Below are positions 48,046 through 58,790 of a stretch of 64,000 nt of DNA, in pieces. How positions within the stretch are numbered: the first letter of the stretch is position 1; each line of letters starts with the position of its first letter. The notes beneath the pieces are model-generated. The model was not told the origin of the DNA. It searched no databases and worked only from the letters and a program-made list of their open reading frames with translations. Both the position numbers and the translations under genes were made by a program. Source of the stretch: Delphinus delphis (taxonomy: Eukaryota; Chordata; Mammalia; Artiodactyla; Delphinidae); the NCBI RefSeq assembly GCF_949987515.2, contig NC_082692.2, positions 44,732,418 through 44,796,417 on the forward strand, read 5' to 3'.

Positions 48046-49952
48046 TCTCTAAGTCTCCTTCAGTGTGTTGTTTGGTTAGAATGTATATGATGTTTCAGTG
48101 ACCTCAAAGAGTTAAACTGTGGTTAAAGTTAAGAGTTAAAGAGAAGTATTTGCAATCTGTAGGTGACTGATTACAAAATTAGTTTTACAAATAATTGAGT
48201 AATTTCGTAAGTAAGCATTTAAAGGGTGGGCATTATGTATTAAATGCCTATGGCATGCATTCTGCTTATTAACATTGTTAAGTAAAGCTTTAGGGAAGTG
48301 ACAAGAGAAGAGATAATCAATGATCACAAGCTGTAGGAGAGTCAGCAAGAATGTGTGTCAAGGAGAGACCATGGGTGGTTTCACGCCCTTCCCCAAGTAC
48401 AGGTCTGTTTACACGTGTGGCCCTGCTGCTGAGCTGTGCCTTCCTGTTGGCACTTGTGGCAACTAAACTTCCTGGGGCCCCTCGTGATGATGTGTGGGAT
48501 GCTGGATCTGGGCATTGAAGGAGGGCCCTTTGTAGTTGGCAGACTTGCCCTCTGTGTGTTTTTAAATATGTAAATGAGAATTCCAAATTCTTGTGAGTAG
48601 GAAACAACTCACCAAAAAAGGATTGAAAATGTCTTTGTTAAAAATTACCATATCCTTACCCTGTTCTCTGCCCACATATATATGGTTGTTTTGCCTCACT
48701 TAGGTCAAGATTTTCCTTTTTGAATATAAATCTCTCTCTGAAGGGCACTTGGTTTGCAACCATTCTCACTTTACTGTGCAAGCTAAGCTTGACTTATGAA
48801 AGGCAGGTTTTGATGTTCTGACAGTGGGAGTAATACTTGGTCTGCGGGCTTTTCTTGGTAGGAAAGACTTTCTTCTAAGGAAGACCATGCACTGCTCATG
48901 ACAGTTAGAGGTTTACTCATGACCTCTGAGAGGATTTGGGTGTAAATACTATAAAAAATGTAATAAGATGCAGTCGCTGGGCCCCAGGTGGAGCTGGGGT
49001 GGGAGGCAGACTTGTGAGGGAGACTCTGAAAGAGACGGGTAGGAGCAGGATGAGGATGCGCCTGCTTTATCATGTTTCTTGAGTTCTACTGGTAACATAG
49101 TGGCTCTGAAAATGATTTGCTGCTGACTTGAGCAGAAATGCAGATTGCAGTGCCACGGGACTAATTTGGAAGGTTGCCAGCTTCCACTCAACCACCTTCA
49201 GGCCTGGTGTTGATTTTCTGGCATTTCCCGTTGCTGGCTGGAGTGGAATGGAGGAGCCAAGGTGGAAAAGAGTGTTTCCACCTGGTTCTCACCCCCTCTT
49301 CCCATGTGAACCTTACAGTTGTTCCTTTGAGTTGTGAATGTGGACACCTGGAAAGTAAGTATTCCCTAAAAAACATTACCCAATAAATGTACCTTCTACA
49401 CAATATTTCAAGAGTTTGCCAGTCTGAAAACTAGAGAAGACAGTTTGTATGATAAATACGTGAATAGCCCGAAAGCTTAGTAAGGTCCAAATTTTAGACA
49501 TATGTACACATAAGCGGGAAGTAAATTGGAAAGGAAAGGGAGGGGAAAGATAATAATTATCGCTTTTCTTCCTTTAGAGAGGGTAGCTTTTCATTACTTT
49601 AACATAATGGCTGACCAAAAAGTTCTTTCAGTGTTTTCTGATGAATGTACAGAAATCTTATGTCTAATTAAATTCAATTCATACCTAAAAGTTTGCACAA
49701 GGAGATTGATTATAGTTAATGCTTATGACTAAACAAATAGAAGTTGTCCATAAAATATGTTTGCTGGAACTTTTAACATTCTTGTTTTCACCAGTGAAAT
49801 TTAATGGTAATTTGAAAATTTTCTTTCTTGAAAGTTTTCTGTTGAAATGCCGTTTGTTTTCCTGGTTGTAGATTGGTTGTGGGCAGATAGGTGGTTATGA
49901 AACTGTAAGCTACTGACTGCTGAAAATTCCAGCAGTCTTTTTTTTTTTTAAG
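48046..49952. other. Mostly unassigned intron sequence
   Basis: One short mariner-like scrap (49609-49664) is listed separately; the rest is unassigned. Several 60-100-residue open frames (48317-48607, 48783-49073 on -) resemble no protein I know. Confidence 0.4.
49609..49664. mobile_element. Possible half of a mariner hairpin element
   Basis: 'ggctgaccaaaaagttctttcagtgttttctgatgaatgt' resembles one arm of the mariner MITE seen at 11719-11798. The second arm is not visible. Confidence 0.4.
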
Positions 49953-50206
49953 TAGAAATTGATAAGCTGATTCTAAAATTTTTATGGAAATGCAAGGACA
50001 TAAAATAGCCAAAATAACATTGAAAAAAACCAAAGCAGGAGGACTTACATTATCTGAATTTGAGACTTATTCTAAAGATTTTGTAAAGAGAACAGTGTGG
50101 CATCGGCAAAAATATGGAACTATAGAGCAATGGAATAAAATATCTTCAATAAATGGTGTTAGAAAAAGTGTTATCCAGTTCACATGGGGGTGAAGGATAC
50201 CGGATA
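49953..50206 (+). mobile_element. Old L1M ORF2 fragment, left part
   Basis: 'aaaatttttatggaaatgcaaggacataaaatagcc' and 'agtgtggcatcggcaaaaatatgg' translate to L1 ORF2-like text (open frame 49984-50193). The element is interrupted by the LTR that follows. Confidence 0.75.
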
Positions 50207-51126
50207 TGCCATCCAAAATAACGCTATTTTGGCATGTTGACTGAAAAAAATGCACAATGTGAGAGTTGTGAGTTAAGTTTTATTTGGGGCAAAATGAGAA
50301 CTATAGCCTGGGAGACAGCTTCTCAGATAGCTCTGAGGAACTGCTCCAAAGAGGTAAGGGGGGAAGGTCAGTATGTATGTGATTTTAGTGACAGGGGTAC
50401 ATGCAGTCAAGCACACATTTCAGCAGAAGGTTGCTGCTCATCACGAGGAAGATGCAAGAAATTAGGCTCATAAAATTAGGCTCATAAAATCTTTACCTGA
50501 AAGTATCTAACTATCTGAAGGCTTTTTCACAGTTATACCAGAGCACAGAGTGCCTCCTTCCTGATCTCAGCCCTGAACTCCTTTCAAGCGGTGTTGAAGG
50601 TCAGCAACTGCAGTGGCCAGGGACCTCATCCTTGTAGAGGCAGATGGCAAGTGACAATTTCCAATTGGCAGGCATAAGGATTATTTTGAGCTAAAGGACG
50701 AGCAGATGCAGGAAAAGCTCTCTCCTCCCCTAACTGCCTAAGGATACAGTATAAATTTCCCCTCTTATAAAGGAAATTTACATTTGTAATGTTATCTCTG
50801 TACCAGGAAGAAAGCTACCCAAGTCTTATCTGCAGAACAAGCCAACCCTTATTTACCCTGTATTTCCTCCCCTCCCCCTTCTCAGAACTTGCTTCCCCAA
50901 CCCAGAATCCCTAAACCCCTTTTCCTTGATTTAGCCTAAGATGATGTTTAAGCTTCAGTCATCAGCCTACCTCCTGGAGTCGTATCTCTTTGTACATGTA
51001 CTTATGTACAAATGTAATTAAGTGGGGGGTTTTTTCCTTGTTAATCTGTCTTTTATCAGTTTGATTCATGGGCCCCAGCCATTTAACCTAGGAGGGTAGA
51101 GGGAAAAATATTTTTCTTTCCCTACA
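50207..51126 (+). mobile_element. Solitary endogenous-retrovirus LTR inserted into an old L1
   Basis: The two halves of an L1 ORF2 are separated by about 920 bp that can be read as TG…CA (tgccatcc to ccctaca). The 3' end ('cttgttaatctgtcttttatcag…', 'cctaggagggtagaggg', then a T-rich CT tract) is typical of a retroviral LTR R-U5 region. TATA-like motifs lie at 50749-50770. No gag, pol or env sequence is present. The exact left edge is uncertain, and the flanks give no convincing target duplication. Confidence 0.65.
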
Positions 51127-52403
51127 GGGGATAAAAAGAGAACGTATGAAAATTAACTCGAGATGAATCAGGACCTAGACTGAAAAGCTAAAACATTATG
51201 GCTTCTAAAGGACAATACAGAATATCTCTGCAACCTATCTTAGAGAGGACACAGGGAGCACTGCCATAAAAACGTGATTTAATTAGCATTCATTAAAAAT
51301 AAAAACATCTGCTCATCTTGTCAAAAAGTAACATCAAGAAAATAGACAAGCCACAGACTGAGAAAATATTTGTAACACCTAACAGGTTTGTATCCAGAAT
51401 ATATGAAGAATTCTTTCAATGGAATAATTGTCAACCCAGATTCTAAAAAGACTTGAACAGACACTTTACAAAATAAGGCATATCACAGCCAAGAAAGCAC
51501 ATGAAAAAGTACTCAACAGTGTTTGTCATCAGGGAAATGCAGAATGAGATGCCACTACCCATCTATTAGAATGGCTAAAATGAATGAAATTGACACCACC
51601 ACACTTTGGGGAGAATGTGGAACTCTCATGCATTGCTGATGGGGTATAAAATAGTACAGCCATTCTGGAAAATGGTTAGCAGCAATTCTATTCCTGCGTA
51701 TTTATCTGAGAGAAATGAAAATAATGTCCACAAAAGTCGTCTGCAAGAATGTGCATGGCAGCTTTACTGATAACAGCCCCAAACTGGAAAAGCCCAGGTG
51801 TGCATCTGCAGGAGACTAGGTAAACTACCTGGTATATTCATACAGTGGAACAATCTGCTGGTACATGTGACAGTACATGTGATGCATGGATCAATCTCAA
51901 AAACATGAAAAGACATGAAAAAGTCAGACACAAAATACTTAAGACTGTACAGGGCTTCCCTGGTGGTGCAGTGGTTGGGAGTCTGCCTGCTGATGCGGGG
52001 GACGCGGGTTCGTGCCCCGGTCCGGGAGGATCCCACATGCCGTGGAGCGGCTGGGCCCGTGAGCCATGGCCGCTGGGCCTGCGCGTCCGGAGCCTGTGCT
52101 CCGCGGCGGCGGGAGAGGCCGCGGCGGCGGGAGAGGCCCGCATACCGCAGAAAACAAAAACAAAAGACTGTACAATTCCATTTATGTGAAGTTATAGAAT
52201 AGCTAAAGCCACGGTGACACAAGTCAGACCAATAGTTGCTTCTGGGTGTGGAGGGCGGGGAAGAATGCTGAGAATGCTGAGGGGCTAAGGGGGCCTCTTG
52301 GATGGTGGAAACATGCTGTCTCTTAATGTGGGTATGTGTTACATCAAACTGTAGACCTGAGATCTGTGCATTTCACTAAATGTAAATTGTAGCCTCAAAT
52401 TTA
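51127..52403 (+). mobile_element. Old L1M ORF2 3' part and 3'UTR, right part
   Basis: 'catttgtaacacctaac' phrases, 'gtttgtatccagaatatatgaag', 'ccagccattctggaaaatgg'-like text and 'ccccaaactggaaaagcccagg' follow L1 ORF2 to the 3' end, with many lesions. It continues the fragment at 49953-50206 and is interrupted again by a CHR SINE at 51952-52163. Confidence 0.85.
51952..52163 (+). mobile_element. CHR-type SINE, short form, nested in old L1
   Basis: Starts 'gggcttccctggtggtgcag', GC-rich body, ends with an A/C-rich tail. Perfect 11-bp target duplications aagactgtaca lie at 51941-51951 and 52164-52174. It carries an internal 18-bp exact tandem duplication at 52102-52137. Confidence 0.95.
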
Positions 52404-52420
52404 AAAATCTCACCCCTAAA

Positions 52421-52583
52421 CAACAGGGACCTACTATATACTACAGGGAATTATATTTGATATATTGTAATAACCTATAGTGGAAAGAATCTGAAAAAGA
52501 ATATAATATATATAAATATAATTGAATCACTTTGCTGTATACCAAAAACTAACACAACATTGTAAATCAACTATACTTAAATG
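52421..52583 (+). mobile_element. Short L1 3'UTR tail insertion, sense
   Basis: 'caacagggacctactatatactacagggaat' to 'ctatacttaaatg' is a cetartiodactyl L1 3'UTR tip. It is flanked by aaaaatctcacccctaaa (52403-52420) and aaaaatctcacccataaa (52585-52602), a target duplication with one mismatch. Confidence 0.88.
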
Positions 52584-52602
52584 AAAAAATCTCACCCATA
52601 AA

Positions 52603-53245
52603 AACCCACAGTATTTTCCAGTCTCTTATTCTGATTCTCTGTCCTGCTTTCCTGAAAGTATTAGATAGCTTAGACCCACTATACTGAGCCTTTCAATAAA
52701 TATGAGTTCGTTTTTTCTTCTTATCCCACCCATTTCAAAGTCATTCCTATGCCATTACCTTGCATTTTGAACATGAGTCAGGAATTCCAGGCAGGAGGTA
52801 ATCACAGTAGTTCCTTCATCAAGCATTTGCTGACTGCTTGTTTTGTATAGTGAAAATCCAGAGGAAGGCATTAATTAGTTAGGAGACACTTCAAAAGTAG
52901 AATAGGCAGGATGTGGGAATTCAGGGAAGACTAGGATAAAGGGAGTAGAGAAGATGATTTACATCTAGCATGATCTTTGGAATCAAACCAAGAAATGAGC
53001 AAATCGATGATTATTCTCAGGAAAGGGTTATCCTCATCTTTAAACATATAAACATAAGGTGTCTCTAACCTGAGAAATGTGTTTCCTTTAAGTTTTTTAC
53101 CTTTAAAAACCTGTAAAGGACCCAAATGTTATATTGGTATAAATGTACATCTGCCTGTGAATGCTAAATTTATTTTAGAAAAATCACTTTGTACTCTTCG
53201 ATTCCAGTGGGCACTGTTGACACCACCAGTACAATGCTGGCTTAC
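52603..53245. other. Unassigned intron sequence before the PRIM2 exon
   Basis: No recognised element; it leads into the pyrimidine tract of the acceptor. Confidence 0.4.
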
Positions 53246-53276
53246 TTTGTCTCTTCTTTCTTTTTCCTCTCATCAG
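53246..53276 (+). promoter_or_regulatory. PRIM2 3' splice site with long polypyrimidine tract
   Basis: Nearly 30 bases of almost pure C/T (tttgtctcttctttctttttcctct) end in catcag directly before the FDKGYSY codons. Confidence 0.9.
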
Positions 53277-53403
53277 TTTGATAAAGGCTACTCTTACAAC
53301 ATCCGTCATAGCTTTGGAAAGGAAGGCAAGAGGACAGACTATACGCCTTACAGTTGCCTGAAGATTATCCTAACCAATCCACCAAGCCAAGGGGATTATC
53401 ATG
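53277..53403 (+). CDS. PRIM2: PRIM2 coding exon: middle of the Fe-S domain (human residues about 341-382, plus the first base of codon 383)
   Basis: This exon encodes [19 protein letters not shown] and runs on through the second Fe-S ligand, the Cys in YSCLKII (equivalent of C367), to QGDYH, then the first base of a Gly codon. GYSYN matches Y345, Y347 and N348 of human p58, residues described in redox and template contact. The exon is 127 bp and starts in phase 0, directly joinable to KMDPDK of the upstream exon. It ends in phase 1 and is completed by the GG that opens the next exon. The acceptor has a long pyrimidine tract (53246-53274) ending catcag, and the donor is ATG|GTAAGT; both look strong. 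The preceding intron is about 51.5 kb. An open frame continues past the donor to 53432, but that is read-through into intron. Confidence 0.96.
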
Positions 53404-54214
53404 GTAAGTGCTTCCTCTGGATGTGTCTGTGATGTACAGGAACCCAGGAGCTCTGTAGGAAACACTGAAACAGTGGAATGGTTTTTGCATTACTAAGGGG
53501 AACGGGTTTGTAGCTTGTGTCGGTCATCAGGTCAAGCCAGAGCTCCACTAGCTTCTAGTGGTATGTCTTATTATTGAGCTGGGTCAGCATAAGAAAGTGG
53601 TTCTGCTGTGCTCTACTTTGTGCTGGACTGGGCTCTTTAGTCCTCCGTCCCCTTCACCTGCTATTCTCTTTCTCCTGTTCTGCATGTGTCTTAGAAGGCT
53701 GATGCGAGTTCTTCAAAGCTTTTAAAAATTGAGTGCCTCGAATTTTGGAACAGTAGATTGATCAATTTTCAAAGACTACTGAGGGAGAGTGTGTTTTATT
53801 CTCATTACTATCATCTGATTAACAAAGATTGAGGGATTTAACAAGTCACAGTTTCAAACATCTATCAATTTGCCTAAGTTGTAGGTTAAAAAGAAAGTTA
53901 ATCTGTTTTCTGTAGATTTCTGAGTTTAACAACTTTTTTCTAAAATAGTTCTCTGAGCATACCTTGAAAAGCTCCTCACTTGTCTGGTATGTGAGAGGAT
54001 GACTTAATAGTCCATATTAGTTAAATTTTCTAGATTACCAAAGCTGACTGTAATATGTGTCAAAACTTTTTCTTGTTTTAATTTCATCTTAAATGAAATT
54101 CTTTTTTAGAAGATCACACACTTGCAGGCTGTTAAAGATCCAAAAAATCTCAAATGGAATTTTAAGAAAGATGCTTCATGTGTCCAGAGCATTCATATTT
54201 AGTAGATGGCAAAG
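53404..54214. other. Unassigned intron sequence
   Basis: No recognised element after the donor. Confidence 0.4.
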
Positions 54215-54385
54215 GTGGCCAGTCCTGGAACACACAGTGAGCGGTTTTCACCGCTTGTGTCAGGCACTTACGGAGCTTTTAGAAATACAGACTCAGGCTC
54301 CACCCTCAGACGCATAAACTCAGATTTATTTGCTAGTTCTCTGGGTGATTTTGATGTCTTCTACACTTTGAAAACAACTGACCAG
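54215..54385 (+). mobile_element. MER5-like hAT MITE
   Basis: 'ggagcttttagaaatacagactcaggctccaccctcagacgc' and 'gtgattttgatgtcttctacactttgaaaac' follow MER5-type elements. Confidence 0.55.
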
Positions 54386-54641
54386 ATACTTGCGGTGAGA
54401 AAGTCTGTAGCTTTTCCCAGTGGCCACACCAGGGAGTAACTTACACTGAGCTTGGCCAAGTGAAGCTCCCAATGGTTCTGTCGGTTTCCAGGTCCTCACA
54501 CTCAGCACTTACTTAGTTGATTTTTATTAGCTTAAAGACAGGATTTTATATTTCTTCTTCCTGTTTTTGTATCTTATTTATTCTGGTCCATTCTGTTTGT
54601 TTTACTTTGTTTTTAATTTAAACTCTATCAGCTAGAAAATA

Positions 54642-54873
54642 ATACACAGCTAACTCTTGAACAGCAGGGGTTTGAACTGCGTGGGTCCATCTTACACGCA
54701 GATTTTTTCCAACAAATATATACAGTACTACACGATCCGAGGTTGGCTGAATCTGAGGATGTGGAACCTCGGATACGGAGGGCCAACTGTGGGACTTGGG
54801 TACCTGCAGACTTTGATATCCCAGGCAGGTCCCAGAACCAGTCCTCTGTGGATGCTGAGGGACCACTGTACTT
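54642..54873. mobile_element. Tigger-like DNA transposon fragment
   Basis: 'cagctaactcttgaacagcaggggtttgaactgcgtgggtcc' and the closing 'ctctgtggatgctgagggaccactgta', with 'ggatacggagggccaactgt' in between, resemble TcMar-Tigger/MER2-type ends. Confidence 0.65.
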
Positions 54874-54944
54874 AGCAAACACTCAATGAGCTCGTATTGT
54901 TTTTTAGACACATTGATCTACCCTTTCTTTAAGTGAATAAGCTA

Positions 54945-57900
54945 TAGTTTTGTGGAGCAGTTTTAGGGTCACAGCAGTACTGAGCAGGAGGTATAGAGAG
55001 TTCCCGGGTGCCCTCTGCCCCACATTTGCTCAGCTGTCCCCATGTCAACACGGCCCGCAGCAGAGGGCTTGTCCCTATGAGCTGAGGATGTGCTGTCTGC
55101 CGCTGTTGGGTGTAGCCAGTTATGGATATCATTTCTGTCCCGGAATGATGGTGCTCGTGAGCTCACTGTGTTGTTGCAGATTCTCCATCTGCGGGATCTG
55201 TCCAGCTTGATGGAGGTGGAGTCCAGCAGTGGAGTCAGCACTTCTCCTTGCAATTCTGTCAGGTTTTCCCTGATGTGTTTTGATGCTCTTTTGTTAAGTG
55301 CATACACATTACGGATGGTGATGTCTTCTTGGAGTATTCACCCCTTATCGTTATGTAATGCCCCTTTTTATCCTGCATAAACTCCCATCCTTTGAACACT
55401 GCTCTGTCTGAAAGTAACATAGATACTCCCACTTTCTTTGATTTGTGTTAGCATGGTGTATCTTTCTCTGTCTTTACTTTCAATCCATGAGTCTTTAAAG
55501 TGGCTTTCTTGTATACAACATACCGTAGGGTCTTGATTTTGATCCATTCTGACAATCTATTTTTAATTGGTGACCACTGACGTTTAAAGTAATGATTGGT
55601 ATAGTTGGATTAATGGCTGCCATATTTGTTAGTGTTTTTTATTTGTTGCCCTTATTCTTTGTTTTTGTCTTACACACATTTTCTGCCTTTTGTGGTTTTA
55701 ACTGAGCATTTTATATGATTCCATTTTTTTTCTCTTTTTAGCATATCTATTGTACTTCTTTTGTTACTTTTTAAATTAGTTTTATTTTTTAAAGAGTTTT
55801 CACTATATGTGTACAACTAATCCAACTCTCTTTTCAAATCACCACATCACACATAAGTAATGCAAGTACCTTATAATAATGAATATTTCTACTTCCCTGT
55901 ATCATTCTGTCATTCATTTCATTTATATCTAAGAATATATAAACACACACAGATATATACATAAACATGCATAACAGAATACACTGTTCCCATTACTTTG
56001 AACAAACTGTTATCTGTCAGATTATTTATGAATAAGGAAAATAAAAGTTTTTATATTACCTTTCCTTATCATTCTCTGATGTTCAAATTTTCTTTGGGTA
56101 GATCTGAATTTCTGGTTTGTATCATTTTATTTCTCTTTGAAGAACTTCTTTTAATGTTTCTTGCCCTGCAGGTCTGGCAACAGATTACCTGAATTTTTTT
56201 TTGTCAGAGAAAATCCTTATTTCTCCTCTTTCGAAGGAGAATTTCTCAGGGTACAGAATTCTGGGTTTGAGGGATTTTTTTTCTCTCAACAGTTTAACTG
56301 TTTCACTCCACTCTCTTCTTGCACAGTTTCTGAGGATAGGTTAGATAGAATTGTTTTCTTTGCTTCTCTGTAGGTAAGGTGTTTCCCCTTTGGCTTCTTT
56401 CAAGATTTTTCTTTGTTATTGATTTTCTGAAGTATGAATATAATATGCCTAGCTGCCTTTTTTTGGCATTTATCCTGCTTGGTGTTCTCTGAGCTTCCTG
56501 GGTCTGCGGTTTGGTGTCTGACATTAATTTGGGGGAAATTCTCTGTCATTATTGCTTCTGTTTCTTTCTCTCTCTCTCCTCCTTCTGGTATTCCCATTCT
56601 CATATGTTACACCTTTCATAGTTGTTCACAGTTCTTGGCTATTCTGTTCTTGTTGTTTTTCCTTTTGTTTTTTTGGTTTTGAAGTTTCTATTGACATATC
56701 CTCAAGCACAGAGATCTTTTCCTCAGCTGTGTCTGCTAATAAGCCCATCAAAGGCATTCTTCATTTCTCTTACAGTGTTTGCGTCTCTTTTTGATTCTTC
56801 CTTAGAATTTCCATCTGTCTGCTTACATTACACATCTGTTCTTGCATGTTGTCTACTTTTTCCGGTAGAGCCCTCAGCATATTAATCATAGTTAATTTAA
56901 ATTCCCAGTCTGATAACTCCAGTATCCCTGCCTTATCTGGCTCTAATTCTGACACGTTTTCCATCTCTTCACACTGTTATTTTTTGTTGAAAGGTAGACG
57001 TGAGAAACTCCAGTACATAGGTCTGTAGTGATGCGGTGGTGAGCAGGGGGGTGTCTATAGTGTTGGATTGGGTAATTGGGTCTCAGTGTTTAGTGACCCT
57101 GTGGCTGTGGGCTGTGAACTTCAACAGTGATTCTCAGCTTCCTCCCTTTGGGGGGACAGGACGGCCCCAGGAGGCTGGAGCTGCGCATTTCTCTTCCCCC
57201 AGGTAGGTCAGGCTCTGGTAAAATAGTTTCTCCTGAGGGCAGCCTTACTAAGAGGAACAGAGTACTCCAGAGTATTTAAAATGGTACCTTTGCTTACGCC
57301 CGTGCTAGAGCATGAGGGGGATTTCTCTGTTATTCACTGTGAGCACCTGGTAGAGCCCCTGAAGTTCAGCTACAAAGTGTAGCCCTCCTCTGACTGGTCT
57401 CCCTGGAGCTTCTAACTCTCAGACGTGTCCACACAGAGACTCCAGAAATTTGTCAGTTACAGGTTAGGTTTCCCTACCCCAGTGCTGGTTCCTACAGAGA
57501 TTTCTGCTCTGGTTTGTTGTGATTCTCTCTGTCTGCCTCTCCCTCCAATTTTGGGGGCAGTGGTTTGCCCTGTGACCTCATTTCTTTGACAGATCTGAGA
57601 GGAGTTGTTGATTTTTCAGTCTGTTCAGCTTTTTTTTTTTTTTTTTGCGGTATGCGGGCCTCTCACTGTTGTGGCCTCTCCCGTTGCGGAGCACAGGCTC
57701 CGGATGCGCAGGCTCAGCAGCCTTGGCTCATGGGCCCAGCCACTCCGCGGCATGTGGGATCTTCCTGGACCGGGGCACGAACCCGTGTCGCCTGCATTGG
57801 CAGGCGGACTCCCAACCACTGCACCACCAGGGAAGCCCTGTTCAGCTTTTTACTTGTTAGGATGGAGTGACAACTTCTAAGCTCTTTCTGTGCCAGACTG

Positions 57901-58130
57901 GAAACCAGAAGTCTCTATCCTTTTAGATTTGTGTAGTTTGCAAAGCTCTGTAGCCCCTAGGTTGACATATTTCATTAACCAGCACTGCCTGGAATGGTGT
58001 TGTTCAGCCAGTCAGAGTTGATGTAGGTAGAACTATATTCCAGGCTGTTTATCCATCCTTTCCACAAATGTGTGCTGGGAAGTTCTATTCAACACTTTGC
58101 TGGAATCAGCATTAGTTGTGTCTACATCCA
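54945..58130 (-). mobile_element. Old L1M (start of ORF2, ORF1, 5' region), antisense, with nested SINE
   Basis: On the - strand from high to low coordinates it shows 5' sequence, then ORF1. Frames at 56603-56400 (GIPEGGEREKETEAIMTENF) and 56524-56303 (KPQTQEAQRTPSRINAKKRQ) are ORF1-like. ORF2-start-like sequence follows near 55130-55620. Many lesions; no intact frame. The right edge near 58130 and left edge near 54945 are approximate. Confidence 0.75.
57631..57837 (-). mobile_element. CHR-type SINE, short form, antisense, nested in old L1M
   Basis: Plus-strand poly(T), then 'gcggtatgcgggcctctcactg' and 'ctccggatgcgcagg', ending 'accagggaagccc'. Target duplications ctgttcagcttttt lie at 57621-57634 and 57838-57851. 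Confidence 0.95.
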
Positions 58131-58549
58131 CTTCATCTTAAGTTACCTGTGAGTTCAGCCCTTTCCAGTTTGGAAGATTGTTCCCTTTGATGTGGAAGAT
58201 AGAAACAAAGTAGGAGTTGTCAAGTTCTGTTTTCTTTCTGTCATTTGTCAAAATAGCACCAGCTTCCCTGCTCCTGAGGTGGTTTGTTTCTTCTGTTTTC
58301 TTCTTCTTGTGAGCGTAGCTTTGAAAGACATTTTTGTGACCTCTGGTTTTTTGTCAATCTTCAGTTTCTTCTTGGCTTTGCCCTTTCTGATCCTTTTCAT
58401 TACAGGTATAGCCATTATTTCAAATGAAATTTGGACAGTTCAATTAATCTGTCTCTTTCTGGTGTCCTTTAATAATTCTGGGCTTAACTAAGCCTCATTT
58501 CTTTCTCATTGGAACCCTTTGCCATTTCATCATCAGACTTTTTTTAGAG
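58131..58549. other. Unassigned intron sequence
   Basis: No recognised element. Confidence 0.35.
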
Positions 58550-58790
58550 TAATAATGTTGGCTAACCCATGTTGGGTGCTTCCTACGAGCCGAGAGAGTG
58601 TAAGGGCTTTATCCTCCATTGTCACAGGAACTCTGCGGGTGTATTTCCCACACATGACAGACAGTGAAGCTGAATCAACAACAAGACACGAGACGTGCCC
58701 ATGGTCCCCTGACCCATAGCTGGTAAAGTGAGATTCAGATGCAGGAAGGGCAGCTCCAGACTCTTAACTACGTGCTGTACAGCTGCTCGT
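58550..58790 (+). repeat. MIR SINE
   Basis: 'gttgggtgcttcctacgagccgag…ctccattgtcacaggaactctgcgg' then 'gacccatagctggtaaag' and 'ctccagactcttaactacgtgctg' match MIRb. Confidence 0.65.

Larger units (their letters stand above)
1734..53276 (+). other. PRIM2 large intron (about 51.5 kb)
   Basis: The intron runs from GTAATT after the KMDPDK exon to catcag before the FDKGYSY exon. It was deduced by splicing the two exons in frame. It contains the full-length L1, most of the SINEs, the LTR-like sequences and the mariner hairpin listed separately. No additional host coding exon was recognised in it on either strand. Confidence 0.9.

Noticed and set aside
48317..49403. Cluster of 60-100-codon frames as a small gene
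   Set aside because: Frames lie on both strands and overlap, with no recognisable similarity, splice pattern or codon bias.
51764..52222. Overlapping open frames of 80-150 codons
   Set aside because: They follow the GC-rich CHR SINE in all frames on both strands and match no protein; the same pattern recurs at 226-453, 2194-2603, 26528-26759, 31000-31382, 46040-46228 and 57565-57880.
53277..53432. Longer version of the second exon following the open frame to 53432
   Set aside because: GTAAGT at 53404 is a strong donor, and splicing there joins in phase to the CPFRHSD exon.
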